Part shown: positions 32,536-40,848 of the stretch, piece after piece
Layout: the number at the start of each line of letters is the position of its first letter
How positions within the stretch are numbered: position 1 is the first letter of the stretch
Source: Pseudomonas sp. Root71
GTDB lineage: Bacteria; Pseudomonadota; Gammaproteobacteria; Pseudomonadales; Pseudomonadaceae
DNA length: 64,000 nucleotides
NCBI RefSeq assembly: GCF_001429045.1
Contig: NZ_LMHY01000029.1
Span: 389,869-453,868, forward strand
Reading direction: 5' to 3'
Notes under the pieces: model-generated
Seen by the model: the letters and a program-made list of their open reading frames with translations, nothing else
What the model was told of the DNA's origin: nothing
Databases searched by the model: none
Translations under genes and position numbers: made by a program

Positions 32536-34056
32536 ATGTTTGAATCCGCCGAAATCGATCACGCCATCGACAAAGAAACCTACGACGCCGAAATCCCGGC
32601 CCTGCGCGAAGCGTTGCTCGAAGCACAATTCGAATTGCAGCAGCAACGCCGCTTTCCGGTGATCATTTTGATCAATGGCATCGAAGGTGCCGGCAAGGGT
32701 GAGACGATCAAGGTGCTCAACGAGTGGATGGACCCGCGCCTGATCGAGGTCCGCACCTTCGATCAGCAAACCGACGAAGAACTGGCGCGGCCACCGGCCT
32801 GGCGGTACTGGCGGATGCTCCCGGCCAAGGGGCGCATGGGGATTTTCTTCGGCAACTGGTACAGCCAGATGCTGCAGGGGCGGGTCCATGGCGAGTTCAA
32901 GGATCCGCGCCTGGACCAGGCGATCAACGGCGCCGAGCGCCTGGAAAAGATGCTTTGCGACGAAGGTGCGCTGATCTTCAAGTTCTGGTTTCACCTCTCC
33001 AAGAAGCAAATGAAGGCACGCCTCAAGGCGCTGGCCGACGATCCGCTGCACAGCTGGCGCATCAGCCCGCTGGACTGGCAGCAGTCGCAAACGTACGACA
33101 GGTTCGTGAAGTATGGTGAACGGGCGCTGCGCCGCACCAGCCGTGACTATGCACCCTGGCATGTGATCGCCGGAGCGGATGCCCACTATCGCAGCCTGGC
33201 CGTGGGACGGATTCTGCTGGCGGGCCTGCAAGGCGCATTGAAGCGACCGAAGATCCATCCGGAAAAGGTCAGCGCCGCGCCAGTGTTCCCCAGTGTCGAT
33301 CAAGTGAACCTGATCGACAGCCTGGACCTGACCCTGCAGTTGGACAAAGAAGATTACGAAGAACAGCTGATCACCGAGCAGGCGCGGTTTTCCGGGTTGA
33401 TGCGTGACAAACGCATGCGTCGCCACGCGTTGGTGGCAGTGTTCGAGGGCAATGACGCGGCCGGCAAGGGCGGGGCGATCCGCCGGGTAGCGGCAGCGCT
33501 TGATCCGCGCCAGTACAGCATCGTGCCGATTGCCGCGCCCACCGAGGAAGAACGGGCGCAACCGTATCTGTGGCGTTTCTGGCGGCACCTGCCGGCCCGG
33601 GGCAAGTTCACCGTGTTCGACCGCTCATGGTATGGCCGGGTGTTGGTGGAGCGCATCGAAGGTTTTTGCAGCCCGGCGGACTGGCTGCGTGCCTACGGTG
33701 AAATCAACGATTTCGAAGAGCAGCTCACCGACGCCGGTGTGATCGTGGTCAAGTTCTGGCTGTCCATCGACAAACTGACGCAACTGGAGCGCTTCGAGGC
33801 GCGCGAAAAGATTCCCTTCAAGCGCTTCAAGATCACTGAAGACGACTGGCGCAACCGTGAAAAGTGGGACGATTATCGCGGGGCGGTCGGCGATATGGTC
33901 GACCGTACCAGCACCGAGATTGCGCCATGGACCCTGGTGGAAGCCAACGACAAGCGCTGGGCACGGGTCAAGGTGCTGCGCACCATCAACCGGGCGCTGG
34001 AGCAGGCTTTCGAAAAAACCGACCGGCATGAACGCAAGCGCAAGGACAAGGATTGA
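32536..34056 (+). CDS. pap: Polyphosphate:AMP phosphotransferase (duplicated PPK2)
   Basis: 506 residues from the ATG of MFESAEIDHAIDKETYDAEI, which has GGAAGGGAGC in front; the open frame runs 31 codons further up without family sequence. Two PPK2 domains lie in tandem: residues about 10-250 with the loop ILINGIEGAGKGETIKVL, and about 270-500 with AVFEGNDAAGKGGAIRRVAA plus FDRSWYGRVLVERIEGF. This is the layout of class II PPK2, which makes ADP from AMP and polyphosphate. In the P. aeruginosa relative only the second domain is active, and here too the second carries the fuller Walker A and the lid module. A thiolase gene follows after 102 bases. Confidence 0.93.
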   Translation: MFESAEIDHAIDKETYDAEIPALREALLEAQFELQQQRRFPVIILINGIEGAGKGETIKVLNEWMDPRLIEVRTFDQQTDEELARPPAWRYWRMLPAKGRMGIFFGNWYSQMLQGRVHGEFKDPRLDQAINGAERLEKMLCDEGALIFKFWFHLSKKQMKARLKALADDPLHSWRISPLDWQQSQTYDRFVKYGERALRRTSRDYAPWHVIAGADAHYRSLAVGRILLAGLQGALKRPKIHPEKVSAAPVFPSVDQVNLIDSLDLTLQLDKEDYEEQLITEQARFSGLMRDKRMRRHALVAVFEGNDAAGKGGAIRRVAAALDPRQYSIVPIAAPTEEERAQPYLWRFWRHLPARGKFTVFDRSWYGRVLVERIEGFCSPADWLRAYGEINDFEEQLTDAGVIVVKFWLSIDKLTQLERFEAREKIPFKRFKITEDDWRNREKWDDYRGAVGDMVDRTSTEIAPWTLVEANDKRWARVKVLRTINRALEQAFEKTDRHERKRKDKD

Positions 34057-34158
34057 GGCCATGGTTACGCATACGCGAGGTGAATGATCGTCGCGGTCGG
34101 TGAAGGGCTGGACTTATGCTCGATCCACTCTCAACCGATAACAACAATGAGGTATGCC

Positions 34159-35343
34159 ATGCGTGAAGTGGTGATCGTCGACAGCGTGCGGACCGGCCTG
34201 GCCAAATCCTTTCGCGGTAAATTCAACATGACCCGCCCGGACGACATGGCGGCACACTGTGTCGATGCGCTGTTGGCGCGCACCGGAATCGATCCGGCGA
34301 GCGTCGAGGACTGCATCGTCGGCGCCGGCTCCAACGAAGGCGCCCAGGGTTTCAATATCGGTCGCAACGTCGCGGTGCTCTCGCGCCTGGGCATCGGCAC
34401 GGCCGGCATGACCCTCAACCGGTTCTGTTCCTCGGGCTTGCAGGCGATCGCCATTGCCGCCAACCAGATCGCTTCGGGGTGCAGCGACATCATCGTCGCC
34501 GGTGGCGTCGAGTCCATCAGCCTGACCATGAAAAGCGTCAACACCGACAACCTGATCAACCCGCTGCTCAAGGAACAGGTGCCGGGCATCTACTTCCCGA
34601 TGGGCCAGACTGCTGAAATCGTCGCGCGTCGGTACAACGTCAGCCGTCAGGAGCAGGACCTATACGCGCTGCAAAGCCAGCAGCGCACCGCAGAGGCTCA
34701 GGCCGCCGGGCTGTTCACTGATGAAATCGTGCCGATGGCGGTGAAGTATCGCGTCGAAGACAAGGCCACAGGTCAGGCACAGATCCTCGACGGCATCGTC
34801 GACCGCGATGACTGCAACCGCCCGGACACCACCCTGGAAAGCCTGGCCGGATTGAAACCGGTGTTCGCCGAAGATGGCTCGGTCACGGCGGGCAACTCTT
34901 CGCAGTTGTCTGACGGCGCGTCCATGACCCTGGTGATGAGCCTGGAGAAAGCGCTGGAACTGGGGCTCAAGCCGAAAGCGTTCTTCCGTGGTTTTACCGT
35001 CGCCGGTTGCGCGCCGGACGAAATGGGCATCGGCCCGGTGTTCTCGGTACCGAAACTGCTCAAGGCCAAAGGCTTGCGGATTGACGACATCGACCTGTGG
35101 GAACTCAACGAAGCGTTCGCCTCGCAGTGCCTGTACAGCCGCAACCGCCTGGAAATCGACAACGCCCGGTACAACGTCAACGGCGGCTCGATTTCCATCG
35201 GTCACCCGTTCGGCATGACCGGTTCGCGTCAGGTCGGGCATCTGGTTCGTGAATTGCAGCGACGCAATTTGCGGTATGGCATCGTCACCATGTGCGTGGG
35301 TGGCGGGATGGGGGCGACCGGGCTGTTTGAAGCAGTGCGTTAA
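34159..35343 (+). CDS. Acetyl-CoA C-acyltransferase (thiolase)
   Basis: 394 residues starting at the ATG of MREVVIVDSVRTGLAKSFRG, placed seven bases after GAGG; upstream Mets in frame are less well placed. Thiolase with the catalytic Cys90 (LNRFCSSGLQAIAIAA), the His of GGSISIGHPFGMTGSR and the second Cys of TMCVGGGMGATGLFE. It either breaks 3-oxoacyl-CoA in beta-oxidation or condenses acetyl-CoA; the sequence does not tell which. There is no fadB-type partner beside it. It lies downstream of pap on the same strand, an order also known in P. aeruginosa from memory. Confidence 0.9.
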   Translation: MREVVIVDSVRTGLAKSFRGKFNMTRPDDMAAHCVDALLARTGIDPASVEDCIVGAGSNEGAQGFNIGRNVAVLSRLGIGTAGMTLNRFCSSGLQAIAIAANQIASGCSDIIVAGGVESISLTMKSVNTDNLINPLLKEQVPGIYFPMGQTAEIVARRYNVSRQEQDLYALQSQQRTAEAQAAGLFTDEIVPMAVKYRVEDKATGQAQILDGIVDRDDCNRPDTTLESLAGLKPVFAEDGSVTAGNSSQLSDGASMTLVMSLEKALELGLKPKAFFRGFTVAGCAPDEMGIGPVFSVPKLLKAKGLRIDDIDLWELNEAFASQCLYSRNRLEIDNARYNVNGGSISIGHPFGMTGSRQVGHLVRELQRRNLRYGIVTMCVGGGMGATGLFEAVR

Positions 35344-35393
35344 TTTTCATTGTTTTGTGTGACTTGTTAGATCGCATTCGTCGGAACGCCGCC

Positions 35394-35471
35394 CGGAGCA
35401 AGCCCGCTCCCACATTCAACCGTATATACCTTGAGTACTCGGTCAAATGTGGGAGCGGGCTTGCTCGCGAA
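35394..35471. repeat. REP-type inverted pair (family A, TCGCGAG-type end outward)
   Basis: Left arm GGAGCAAGCCCGCTCCCACA(TT), right arm (AA)TGTGGGAGCGGGCTTGCTCG(CGA); about 30 bases between. The outermost bases of the left copy have decayed (CCCGGAGC for TTCGCGAGC). Confidence 0.85.
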
Positions 35472-35622
35472 TGCAGACGACGCGGTTTACCGGCTCATCC
35501 ATAGCCCCCTCAAAGATTACGACCCGCACAGTTTCATTCGCGGCCAGACTGAAACTGTCCCTGTGTACGCCACCGCTGCGAGCCTAGAATGACGACTCTT
35601 GTCAGTTGGCGTTGGGGTTCAC

Positions 35623-36576
35623 ATGCACATTTCATCGGGTCGCTGGGGTTACGGTCTGTTCCTGGCCTTGTTGACCGCGTTGTTGTGGGGAATCCTGCCG
35701 ATCAAGCTCAAGCAAGTGTTGCTGGTGATGGACCCGGTGACGGTGACCTGGTTTCGCCTGCTGGTGTCCGGCGGCTGCCTGTTCATTTACCTGGCGGCCA
35801 CCAGGCGCCTTCCCACTCGCAAAGTGCTCGGTCCTCGTGGTGGCTGGCTGGTGCTGATGGCGGTGCTCGGCCTGGTCGGTAACTATGTGTTGTATCTGAT
35901 GGGCCTGAACCTGCTCAGCCCCGGCACGGCGCAACTGGTGGTGCAGATGGGCCCGATCATGCTGCTGATCGCCAGTCTGTTTGTGTTCAAGGAGCGTTTC
36001 AGCCTGGGGCAAGGGATTGGCCTGCTGGTGCTGCTGATCGGCTTTGCGCTGTTTTTCAACCAGCGCTTGAGTGAGTTGCTCACATCGCTGACCGACTACA
36101 CCGCCGGCGTGCTGCTGGTGCTGCTGGCGTCCACGGTCTGGACCTTCTATGCCCTGGGGCAGAAGCAATTGCTGACGGTGTGGAATTCGCTGCAGGTGAT
36201 GATGGTGATCTACCTGTTCTGCGCGGCGCTGTTGACGCCGTGGGTGCATCCGCTCGAAGCGTTGCAATTGAACCCCTTGCAGGGTTGGTTGCTGCTGGCC
36301 TGCTGTCTCAATACCCTGATTGCCTATGGCGCGTTTGCCGAGGCCCTGGCCCATTGGGAAGCCTCTCGGGTCAGCGCGACGTTGGCCATAACGCCGTTGG
36401 TGACCTTTGCCGCGGTTGCCATGGCGGCGTGGCTTTGGCCCGACTATGTGCATGCCGAGACCATCAATGGCCTGGGATATGGCGGTGCGGTGCTGGTGGT
36501 GCTGGGGTCGGCGCTGGTGGCGTTGGGGCCTTCGTTGATTGCCGGGCTGAAGGCGCGGAAGGTGCGGATGGCCTGA
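35623..36576 (+). CDS. EamA/DMT-family transporter
   Basis: 317 residues with ten membrane spans in two EamA repeats (about residues 8-145 and 155-300). Seen: the first span GLFLALLTALLWGILPIKLK, the motif DPVTVTWFRLLVSG, LLSPGTAQLVVQMGPIMLL at the end of the first repeat and SRVSATLAITPLVTFAAVAM in the second. Inner-membrane metabolite exporter or importer, substrate unknown. An upstream TTG would add eight residues but the ATG is the better start. A REP pair separates it from the convergent fumC. Confidence 0.85.
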   Translation: MHISSGRWGYGLFLALLTALLWGILPIKLKQVLLVMDPVTVTWFRLLVSGGCLFIYLAATRRLPTRKVLGPRGGWLVLMAVLGLVGNYVLYLMGLNLLSPGTAQLVVQMGPIMLLIASLFVFKERFSLGQGIGLLVLLIGFALFFNQRLSELLTSLTDYTAGVLLVLLASTVWTFYALGQKQLLTVWNSLQVMMVIYLFCAALLTPWVHPLEALQLNPLQGWLLLACCLNTLIAYGAFAEALAHWEASRVSATLAITPLVTFAAVAMAAWLWPDYVHAETINGLGYGGAVLVVLGSALVALGPSLIAGLKARKVRMA

Positions 36577-36582
36577 AGATCA

Positions 36583-36657
36583 AAAGATCGCAGCCTGCGG
36601 CAGCTCCTACATGTAAATGCCTATCCCTGTAGGAGCTGCCGCAGGCTGCGATCTTTT
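36583..36657. repeat. REP-type inverted pair (family B, AAAAGATC ends outward)
   Basis: AAAAGATCGCAGCCTGCGGC(AGCTCCTAC) and (GTAGGAGCT)GCCGCAGGCTGCGATCTTTT; perfect arms of 29 bases with 17 bases between. Shared by two convergent genes, where it may serve as a two-way terminator. Confidence 0.9.
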
Positions 36658-36673
36658 CGCTTCACTGCAAATC

Positions 36674-38068
36674 TCAGCCCTTGGCCCCAGCCTCCAGCAT
36701 GTTCTCCGGCCTCACCCACGCATCGAACTCTTCGTCAGTCAGATACCCTAGCTGCAGCGCCGCCTCGCGCAAGGTCAGGCCTTCGCTGTAGGCCTTCTTG
36801 GCGATCTCCGCTGATTTGTCATAGCCAATGTGCGGGTTGAGCGCCGTCACCAGCATCAGGCCACGCTCCAGGTGTTCAGCCATTTTTTCCGCATCCGGTT
36901 CCAGACCGGCCACGCAGTGCTGCTGGAAGTTGCTGCAGCCATCAGCCAGCAAACGGATCGATTGCAGCAGGTTATGGATGATCACCGGTTTGAACACGTT
37001 GAGCTGCAAGTGGCCCTGACTGGCGGCAAAGCCGATGGCGACGTCGTTGCCCAACACCTGGCAGGCCAACATCGACAGCGCTTCACACTGGGTCGGGTTG
37101 ACCTTGCCCGGCATGATCGAACTACCCGGTTCATTGGCCGGTAGCCTGACTTCGGCGAAGCCGGCGCGCGGGCCGGAACCCAGAAGGCGCAAATCGTTGG
37201 CGATTTTCATCAGCGTCACGGCGAGGGTTTTCAGCGCGCCGGACAGCGTGGTCAGCGGCTCATGGCCGGCCAGCGCGGCAAACTTGTTCGGTGCCGTGAT
37301 GAACGGCAATCCGGAGAGGGCGGCCAATTCCGCGGCGATGGCCTCACCGAAGCCGTGGGGTGAATTGAGCCCGGTGCCGACGGCCGTTCCGCCCTGGGCC
37401 AGCTCGCAGACCGCGGGCAGTGCGCTGCGGATCGCCCGCTCGGCGTAATGGAGTTGGGCAATGAAGGCCGATATTTCCTGTCCGAAGCTGATCGGTGTCG
37501 CATCCATCATGTGCGTACGGCCGGTCTTGACCAGTTTCATGTGGCGGGCGGCCAGCTCGGCCAGCCCGCCGGACAGTTCGCTGATCGCCGGCAGCAAGTG
37601 CTGTTGCACCGCCTGGACGGCGGCGATGTGCATGGCGGTGGGGAAGCTGTCGTTGGAGCTCTGGGAACGATTGACGTGATCGTTGGGGTGCACCGGGGAC
37701 TTGCCGCCACGGGGGTTGCCGGCCAGCTCGTTGGCGCGACCGGCGATCACTTCGTTGACGTTCATGTTGCTCTGGGTACCGCTGCCTGTTTGCCAGACCA
37801 CCAGCGGAAACTGGTCGTCGTGTTCGCCGGCGAGCACTTCGTCGGCCGCCTGCTCGATCAGGCGGGCAATATCGGCGGGCACGTCGCCGTTGCGATCATT
37901 GACCCGTGCCGCGGCTTTCTTGATCAGCGCCAAGGCATGCAACACGGCCAGCGGCATGCGTTCGTTGCCGATGGCGAAGTTGATCAGCGAGCGTTGAGTC
38001 TGAGCGCCCCAATAGGCTTCATCCGGGACTTCAACCTGGCCGAGGCTGTCGGTTTCGATACGGCTCAT
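36674..38068 (-). CDS. fumC: Class II fumarate hydratase
   Basis: 464 residues from the ATG of MSRIETDSLGQVEVPDEAYW; 43 open codons upstream do not belong to the family. Oxygen-stable, iron-free tetrameric fumarase of the TCA cycle. Seen: the signature GSSIMPGKVNPTQCE, the substrate blocks GSGTQSNMNVNEVIAGRANE, VHPNDHVNRSQSSNDSFPTA and TGRTHMMDATPISFGQEI. Pseudomonas carries several fumarases; this is one of the FumC type, whose expression often rises when iron is low. No Fur box is obvious in the 191-base spacer to the divergent gene. Confidence 0.95.
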   Translation of the reverse strand: MSRIETDSLGQVEVPDEAYWGAQTQRSLINFAIGNERMPLAVLHALALIKKAAARVNDRNGDVPADIARLIEQAADEVLAGEHDDQFPLVVWQTGSGTQSNMNVNEVIAGRANELAGNPRGGKSPVHPNDHVNRSQSSNDSFPTAMHIAAVQAVQQHLLPAISELSGGLAELAARHMKLVKTGRTHMMDATPISFGQEISAFIAQLHYAERAIRSALPAVCELAQGGTAVGTGLNSPHGFGEAIAAELAALSGLPFITAPNKFAALAGHEPLTTLSGALKTLAVTLMKIANDLRLLGSGPRAGFAEVRLPANEPGSSIMPGKVNPTQCEALSMLACQVLGNDVAIGFAASQGHLQLNVFKPVIIHNLLQSIRLLADGCSNFQQHCVAGLEPDAEKMAEHLERGLMLVTALNPHIGYDKSAEIAKKAYSEGLTLREAALQLGYLTDEEFDAWVRPENMLEAGAKG

Positions 38069-38259
38069 CTTGCTCACTCCTGTAGGTCCGATTGCGCAGT
38101 TTAGGCCGTGATCGACGGCCGTGGTTCCATCAGTCTGAATTTGACCATTGAACCCCTCTAAATCAGGTGCGACAAGGCTTGGGGTTGAGCGACACACTTT
38201 TTTAGGCGCAGAATGGACGCCCTTGGGGTCTTACCTCGCCAGCTAGAAAAGGAAACTCG

Positions 38260-38784
38260 ATGACTCGTCTTCGTGCCATCTGTACCGCCGTTGCTTTGGT
38301 CTGCGCCAGCGGCCAGGTTTTTGCCGACACCGCCAGCCATAACGCCAGTGCCGAGGCTTTCCTGACCATGGCGCACGCTGACAAACTGGGCACCCCGGTG
38401 TACATGCAAGTACAGCAGATGTTTGCCCAGCGTTTCGAACAGACCAAAGCCCCTGAGTCGAAAAAGGCCGTGCTGGAAACCTACCAGGCCAAGGCCAACG
38501 CCGCTCTGGACCAGGCCATTGGCTGGAACAAGCTGAAGCCGGACATGGTCAAGCTCTACACCACCAACTTCACCGAATCCGAGCTCAAGGACCTGGTTGC
38601 GTTCTACCAGTCGCCACTGGGCAAGAAAGTCCTGGAAAAAATGCCTCAGCTGACCCAGCAATCGGCCCAGATGACCCAGGCCAAGCTGGAAAGCGCGGTG
38701 CCGGTGGTCAACAAGCTGCTGGCTGACATGACCGCCGAGCTGACGCCGAAAGATGCGGCCGCGCCAGCCAAGAAAAAGCCTTAA
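38260..38784 (+). CDS. DUF2059 domain secreted protein
   Basis: 174 residues, signal peptide of 22 residues (MTRLRAICTAVALVCASGQV, then FA-D cleavage). The mature part is helical and holds the DUF2059 pattern KLYTTNFTESELKDLVAFYQ followed by SPLGKKVLEKMPQLTQQS. The C terminus is Lys/Ala/Pro-rich. Function unknown, periplasmic. TTGAGC and CAGAAT 18 bases apart at 38186-38215 could form its promoter. bolA-type gene follows after 12 bases, so the two form an operon. Confidence 0.85.
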   Translation: MTRLRAICTAVALVCASGQVFADTASHNASAEAFLTMAHADKLGTPVYMQVQQMFAQRFEQTKAPESKKAVLETYQAKANAALDQAIGWNKLKPDMVKLYTTNFTESELKDLVAFYQSPLGKKVLEKMPQLTQQSAQMTQAKLESAVPVVNKLLADMTAELTPKDAAAPAKKKP

Positions 38785-38796
38785 GCGGAGTCCGGT

Positions 38797-39096
38797 ATGA
38801 CCATGCAACAACGCATCGAATCGACGCTGGGCCTGCTTCAGCCCGAGCATCTGCAAGTGCTGGATGAAAGCCACATGCACAGCCGTGGGCTGCAAACCCA
38901 TTTCAAGGCCGTGGTGGTCAGTACGCAGTTCGAAGGCCTGAACCGGGTCAAGCGTCACCAGAAGGTCTACGGCACGCTCGGCGAGCTGATGGGAGAGTTC
39001 CATGCGTTGGCGCTGCATACCTACACGCCAGAGGAATGGGCCCGGATCGACGCGGCTCCGGCCTCGCCGACCTGTGCCGGTGGCAGCAAGCATTAA
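38797..39096 (+). CDS. bolA: BolA family protein
   Basis: 99 residues. A class II KH-like fold: STLGLLQPEHLQVLDESHMH and FKAVVVSTQFEGLNRVKRHQ then LHALALHTYTPEEW (here FHALALHTYTPEEWARID). The invariant His of the family (ALALHTYTP) is present; BolA proteins bind monothiol glutaredoxins through a 2Fe-2S cluster and also DNA. The role may be in iron-sulphur handling or in stress morphology. Second gene of a pair with the DUF2059 protein. A REP pair and a terminator follow. Confidence 0.9.
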   Translation: MTMQQRIESTLGLLQPEHLQVLDESHMHSRGLQTHFKAVVVSTQFEGLNRVKRHQKVYGTLGELMGEFHALALHTYTPEEWARIDAAPASPTCAGGSKH

Positions 39097-39100
39097 GCTC

Positions 39101-39179
39101 AAAAGATCGCAGCCTGCGGCAGCTCCTACAGGAATACGCATTCCCATGTAGGAGCTGCCGCTGGCTGCGATCTTTTTTG
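39101..39179. repeat. REP-type inverted pair (family B, AAAAGATC ends outward)
   Basis: AAAAGATCGCAGCCTGCGGC(AGCTCCTAC) and (GTAGGAGCT)GCCGCTGGCTGCGATCTTTT; one mismatch between the arms, 20 bases between. Confidence 0.9.
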
Positions 39180-39190
39180 TTAGAATGCCC

Positions 39191-39221
39191 AACGCGCCGC
39201 TAACCCGGCGCGTTTTTTTTC
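39191..39221 (+). terminator. Intrinsic terminator between bolA and trhO
   Basis: AACGCGCC, eight-base loop, GGCGCGTT then six more T. It follows the REP pair by 12 bases. Confidence 0.85.
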
Positions 39222-39267
39222 GCATCCGGTTCACCCCTTACGAGGGTAGCCACCTGGAGATTTACCC

Positions 39268-40209
39268 ATGACACCACAGATTGTCGTGGCGGCACTGTAT
39301 AAGTTCGTCACCCTGGAAGATTACGTCGCCCTGCGCGAGCCTCTGTTGCAAGCGATGGTCGACAATGGCATCAAAGGCACCCTGCTGATTGCCGAAGAAG
39401 GCATCAACGGCACCGTGTCCGGCAGCCGCGAAGGCATTGACGGGCTGATGGCCTGGCTCAAGAACGACCCGCGCATGGATGACATCGACCATAAAGAGTC
39501 GTACTGCGATGAGCAGCCGTTCTACCGCACCAAAGTCAAACTCAAGAAAGAAATCGTCACCCTCGGCGTGGAAGGCGTGGACCCGAACAAAAAGGTCGGC
39601 ACCTACGTCGATCCGCGGGACTGGAACGCCCTGATCAGCGACCCGGAAGTGTTGTTGATCGACACCCGAAACGATTACGAAGTCTCGATCGGTACCTTCG
39701 AAGGCGCCATTGACCCGAAAACCACCAGTTTTCGCGAATTTCCCGACTACATCAAAGCTAACTTCGACCCGGCCGTGCACAAGAAGGTCGCAATGTTCTG
39801 TACCGGAGGCATCCGCTGCGAGAAGGCGTCGAGCTACATGCTCAGCGAGGGCTACGGTGAGGTTTTTCACCTAAAGGGCGGCATCCTGAAGTACCTCGAA
39901 GAGGTGCCGCAGGAAGAAACCAAGTGGCAGGGCGACTGCTTCGTGTTCGACAACCGCGTGACCGTTCGTCACGACCTGAGCGAAGGCGACTACGATCAAT
40001 GTCATGCCTGCCGCACGCCGGTGAGCGTGGAAGACCGCGCGTCCGAGCATTACGTGGCCGGCATCAGTTGCCCGCATTGCTGGGATAAGCTGAGTGAGAA
40101 GACCCGTCGCAGCGCGATCGACCGGCAGAAGCAGATCGAACTGGCCAAGGCTCGTAACCAGCCTCACCCGATCGGCTTCAACTACAAGCAAGCATCCTCC
40201 GAGGCCTGA
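39268..40209 (+). CDS. trhO: tRNA uridine(34) hydroxylase TrhO (YceA, rhodanese-like)
   Basis: 313 residues. Residues 1-95 form an acylphosphatase-like N-terminal domain (LLIAEEGINGTVSGSREGI); residues about 115-215 the rhodanese domain with active Cys178 in MFCTGGIRCEKASSYMLSEG; residues about 230-285 a cysteine-bearing C-terminal part (CHACRTPVSVED, ISCPHCWD). In E. coli and B. subtilis this family makes 5-hydroxyuridine at position 34 of tRNA with oxygen. The next gene follows after three bases. Confidence 0.94.
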   Translation: MTPQIVVAALYKFVTLEDYVALREPLLQAMVDNGIKGTLLIAEEGINGTVSGSREGIDGLMAWLKNDPRMDDIDHKESYCDEQPFYRTKVKLKKEIVTLGVEGVDPNKKVGTYVDPRDWNALISDPEVLLIDTRNDYEVSIGTFEGAIDPKTTSFREFPDYIKANFDPAVHKKVAMFCTGGIRCEKASSYMLSEGYGEVFHLKGGILKYLEEVPQEETKWQGDCFVFDNRVTVRHDLSEGDYDQCHACRTPVSVEDRASEHYVAGISCPHCWDKLSEKTRRSAIDRQKQIELAKARNQPHPIGFNYKQASSEA

Positions 40210-40212
40210 ACC

Positions 40213-40848
40213 ATGTCTGCGCGCCTGCTCTATGTGATGGACCCGATGTGTTCCTGGTGCTGGGGGTTTGCCCCGGTGGCCAACGCACTGGTCGAGCAGG
40301 CGCAAGCCGCGGGTGTGGATGTGCATCTGATCGTGGGTGGTTTGCGCACCGGTAGCGGTGCGGCGCTGGAGCCGACCACCCGCCGCTACATCCTGGAACA
40401 CTGGCAGGCGGTCACCGAGGCCACCGGCCAGCCCTTCAAGTTCGAGGGCGCGTTACCCGATGGCTTTGTCTACGACACCGAGCCTGCCTGCCGGGCACTG
40501 GTGACGGCGCGCGCACTGGCGCCGGATTGCGCCTGGAAGTTGCTCGGGCTGATCCAGCATGCGTTTTATGTCGAAGGCCGGGACGTCACCCGCGCCAGCG
40601 TGCTGGTGGAACTGGCCGAGCAGGCCGGCGTGCCGCGTATCGAGTTCGCCGCCGCTTTCGACCGTGCCGACATGCACACGGCGACTGAAGCCGATTTCAC
40701 CTGGGTCCAGGACCTGGGCATTGCCGGTTTCCCCACTCTGTTGGCCGAGCGTAACGGCCAACTGGCGTTATTGACCAATGGCTATCAGCCGTTGAGCGAG
40801 TTGTCCGCGCTGCTCGGCCGCTGGCTGGAGCGTGCTGCCTGTGCATGA
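40213..40848 (+). CDS. DsbA-family (FrnE-like) thioredoxin-fold protein
   Basis: 211 residues with no signal peptide, so cytoplasmic. The motif DPMCSWCWGF at residues 9-18 gives the CxxC pair of a thioredoxin fold, and ADFTWVQDLGIAGFPTLLAE contains the cis-proline (FPT). The rest is the helical insert of the DsbA family. Such cytosolic DsbA proteins act as oxidoreductases or isomerases; the partner is unknown. It lies three bases after trhO and overlaps the ABC transporter gene start by eight bases, so the three form a coupled unit. Confidence 0.85.
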   Translation: MSARLLYVMDPMCSWCWGFAPVANALVEQAQAAGVDVHLIVGGLRTGSGAALEPTTRRYILEHWQAVTEATGQPFKFEGALPDGFVYDTEPACRALVTARALAPDCAWKLLGLIQHAFYVEGRDVTRASVLVELAEQAGVPRIEFAAAFDRADMHTATEADFTWVQDLGIAGFPTLLAERNGQLALLTNGYQPLSELSALLGRWLERAACA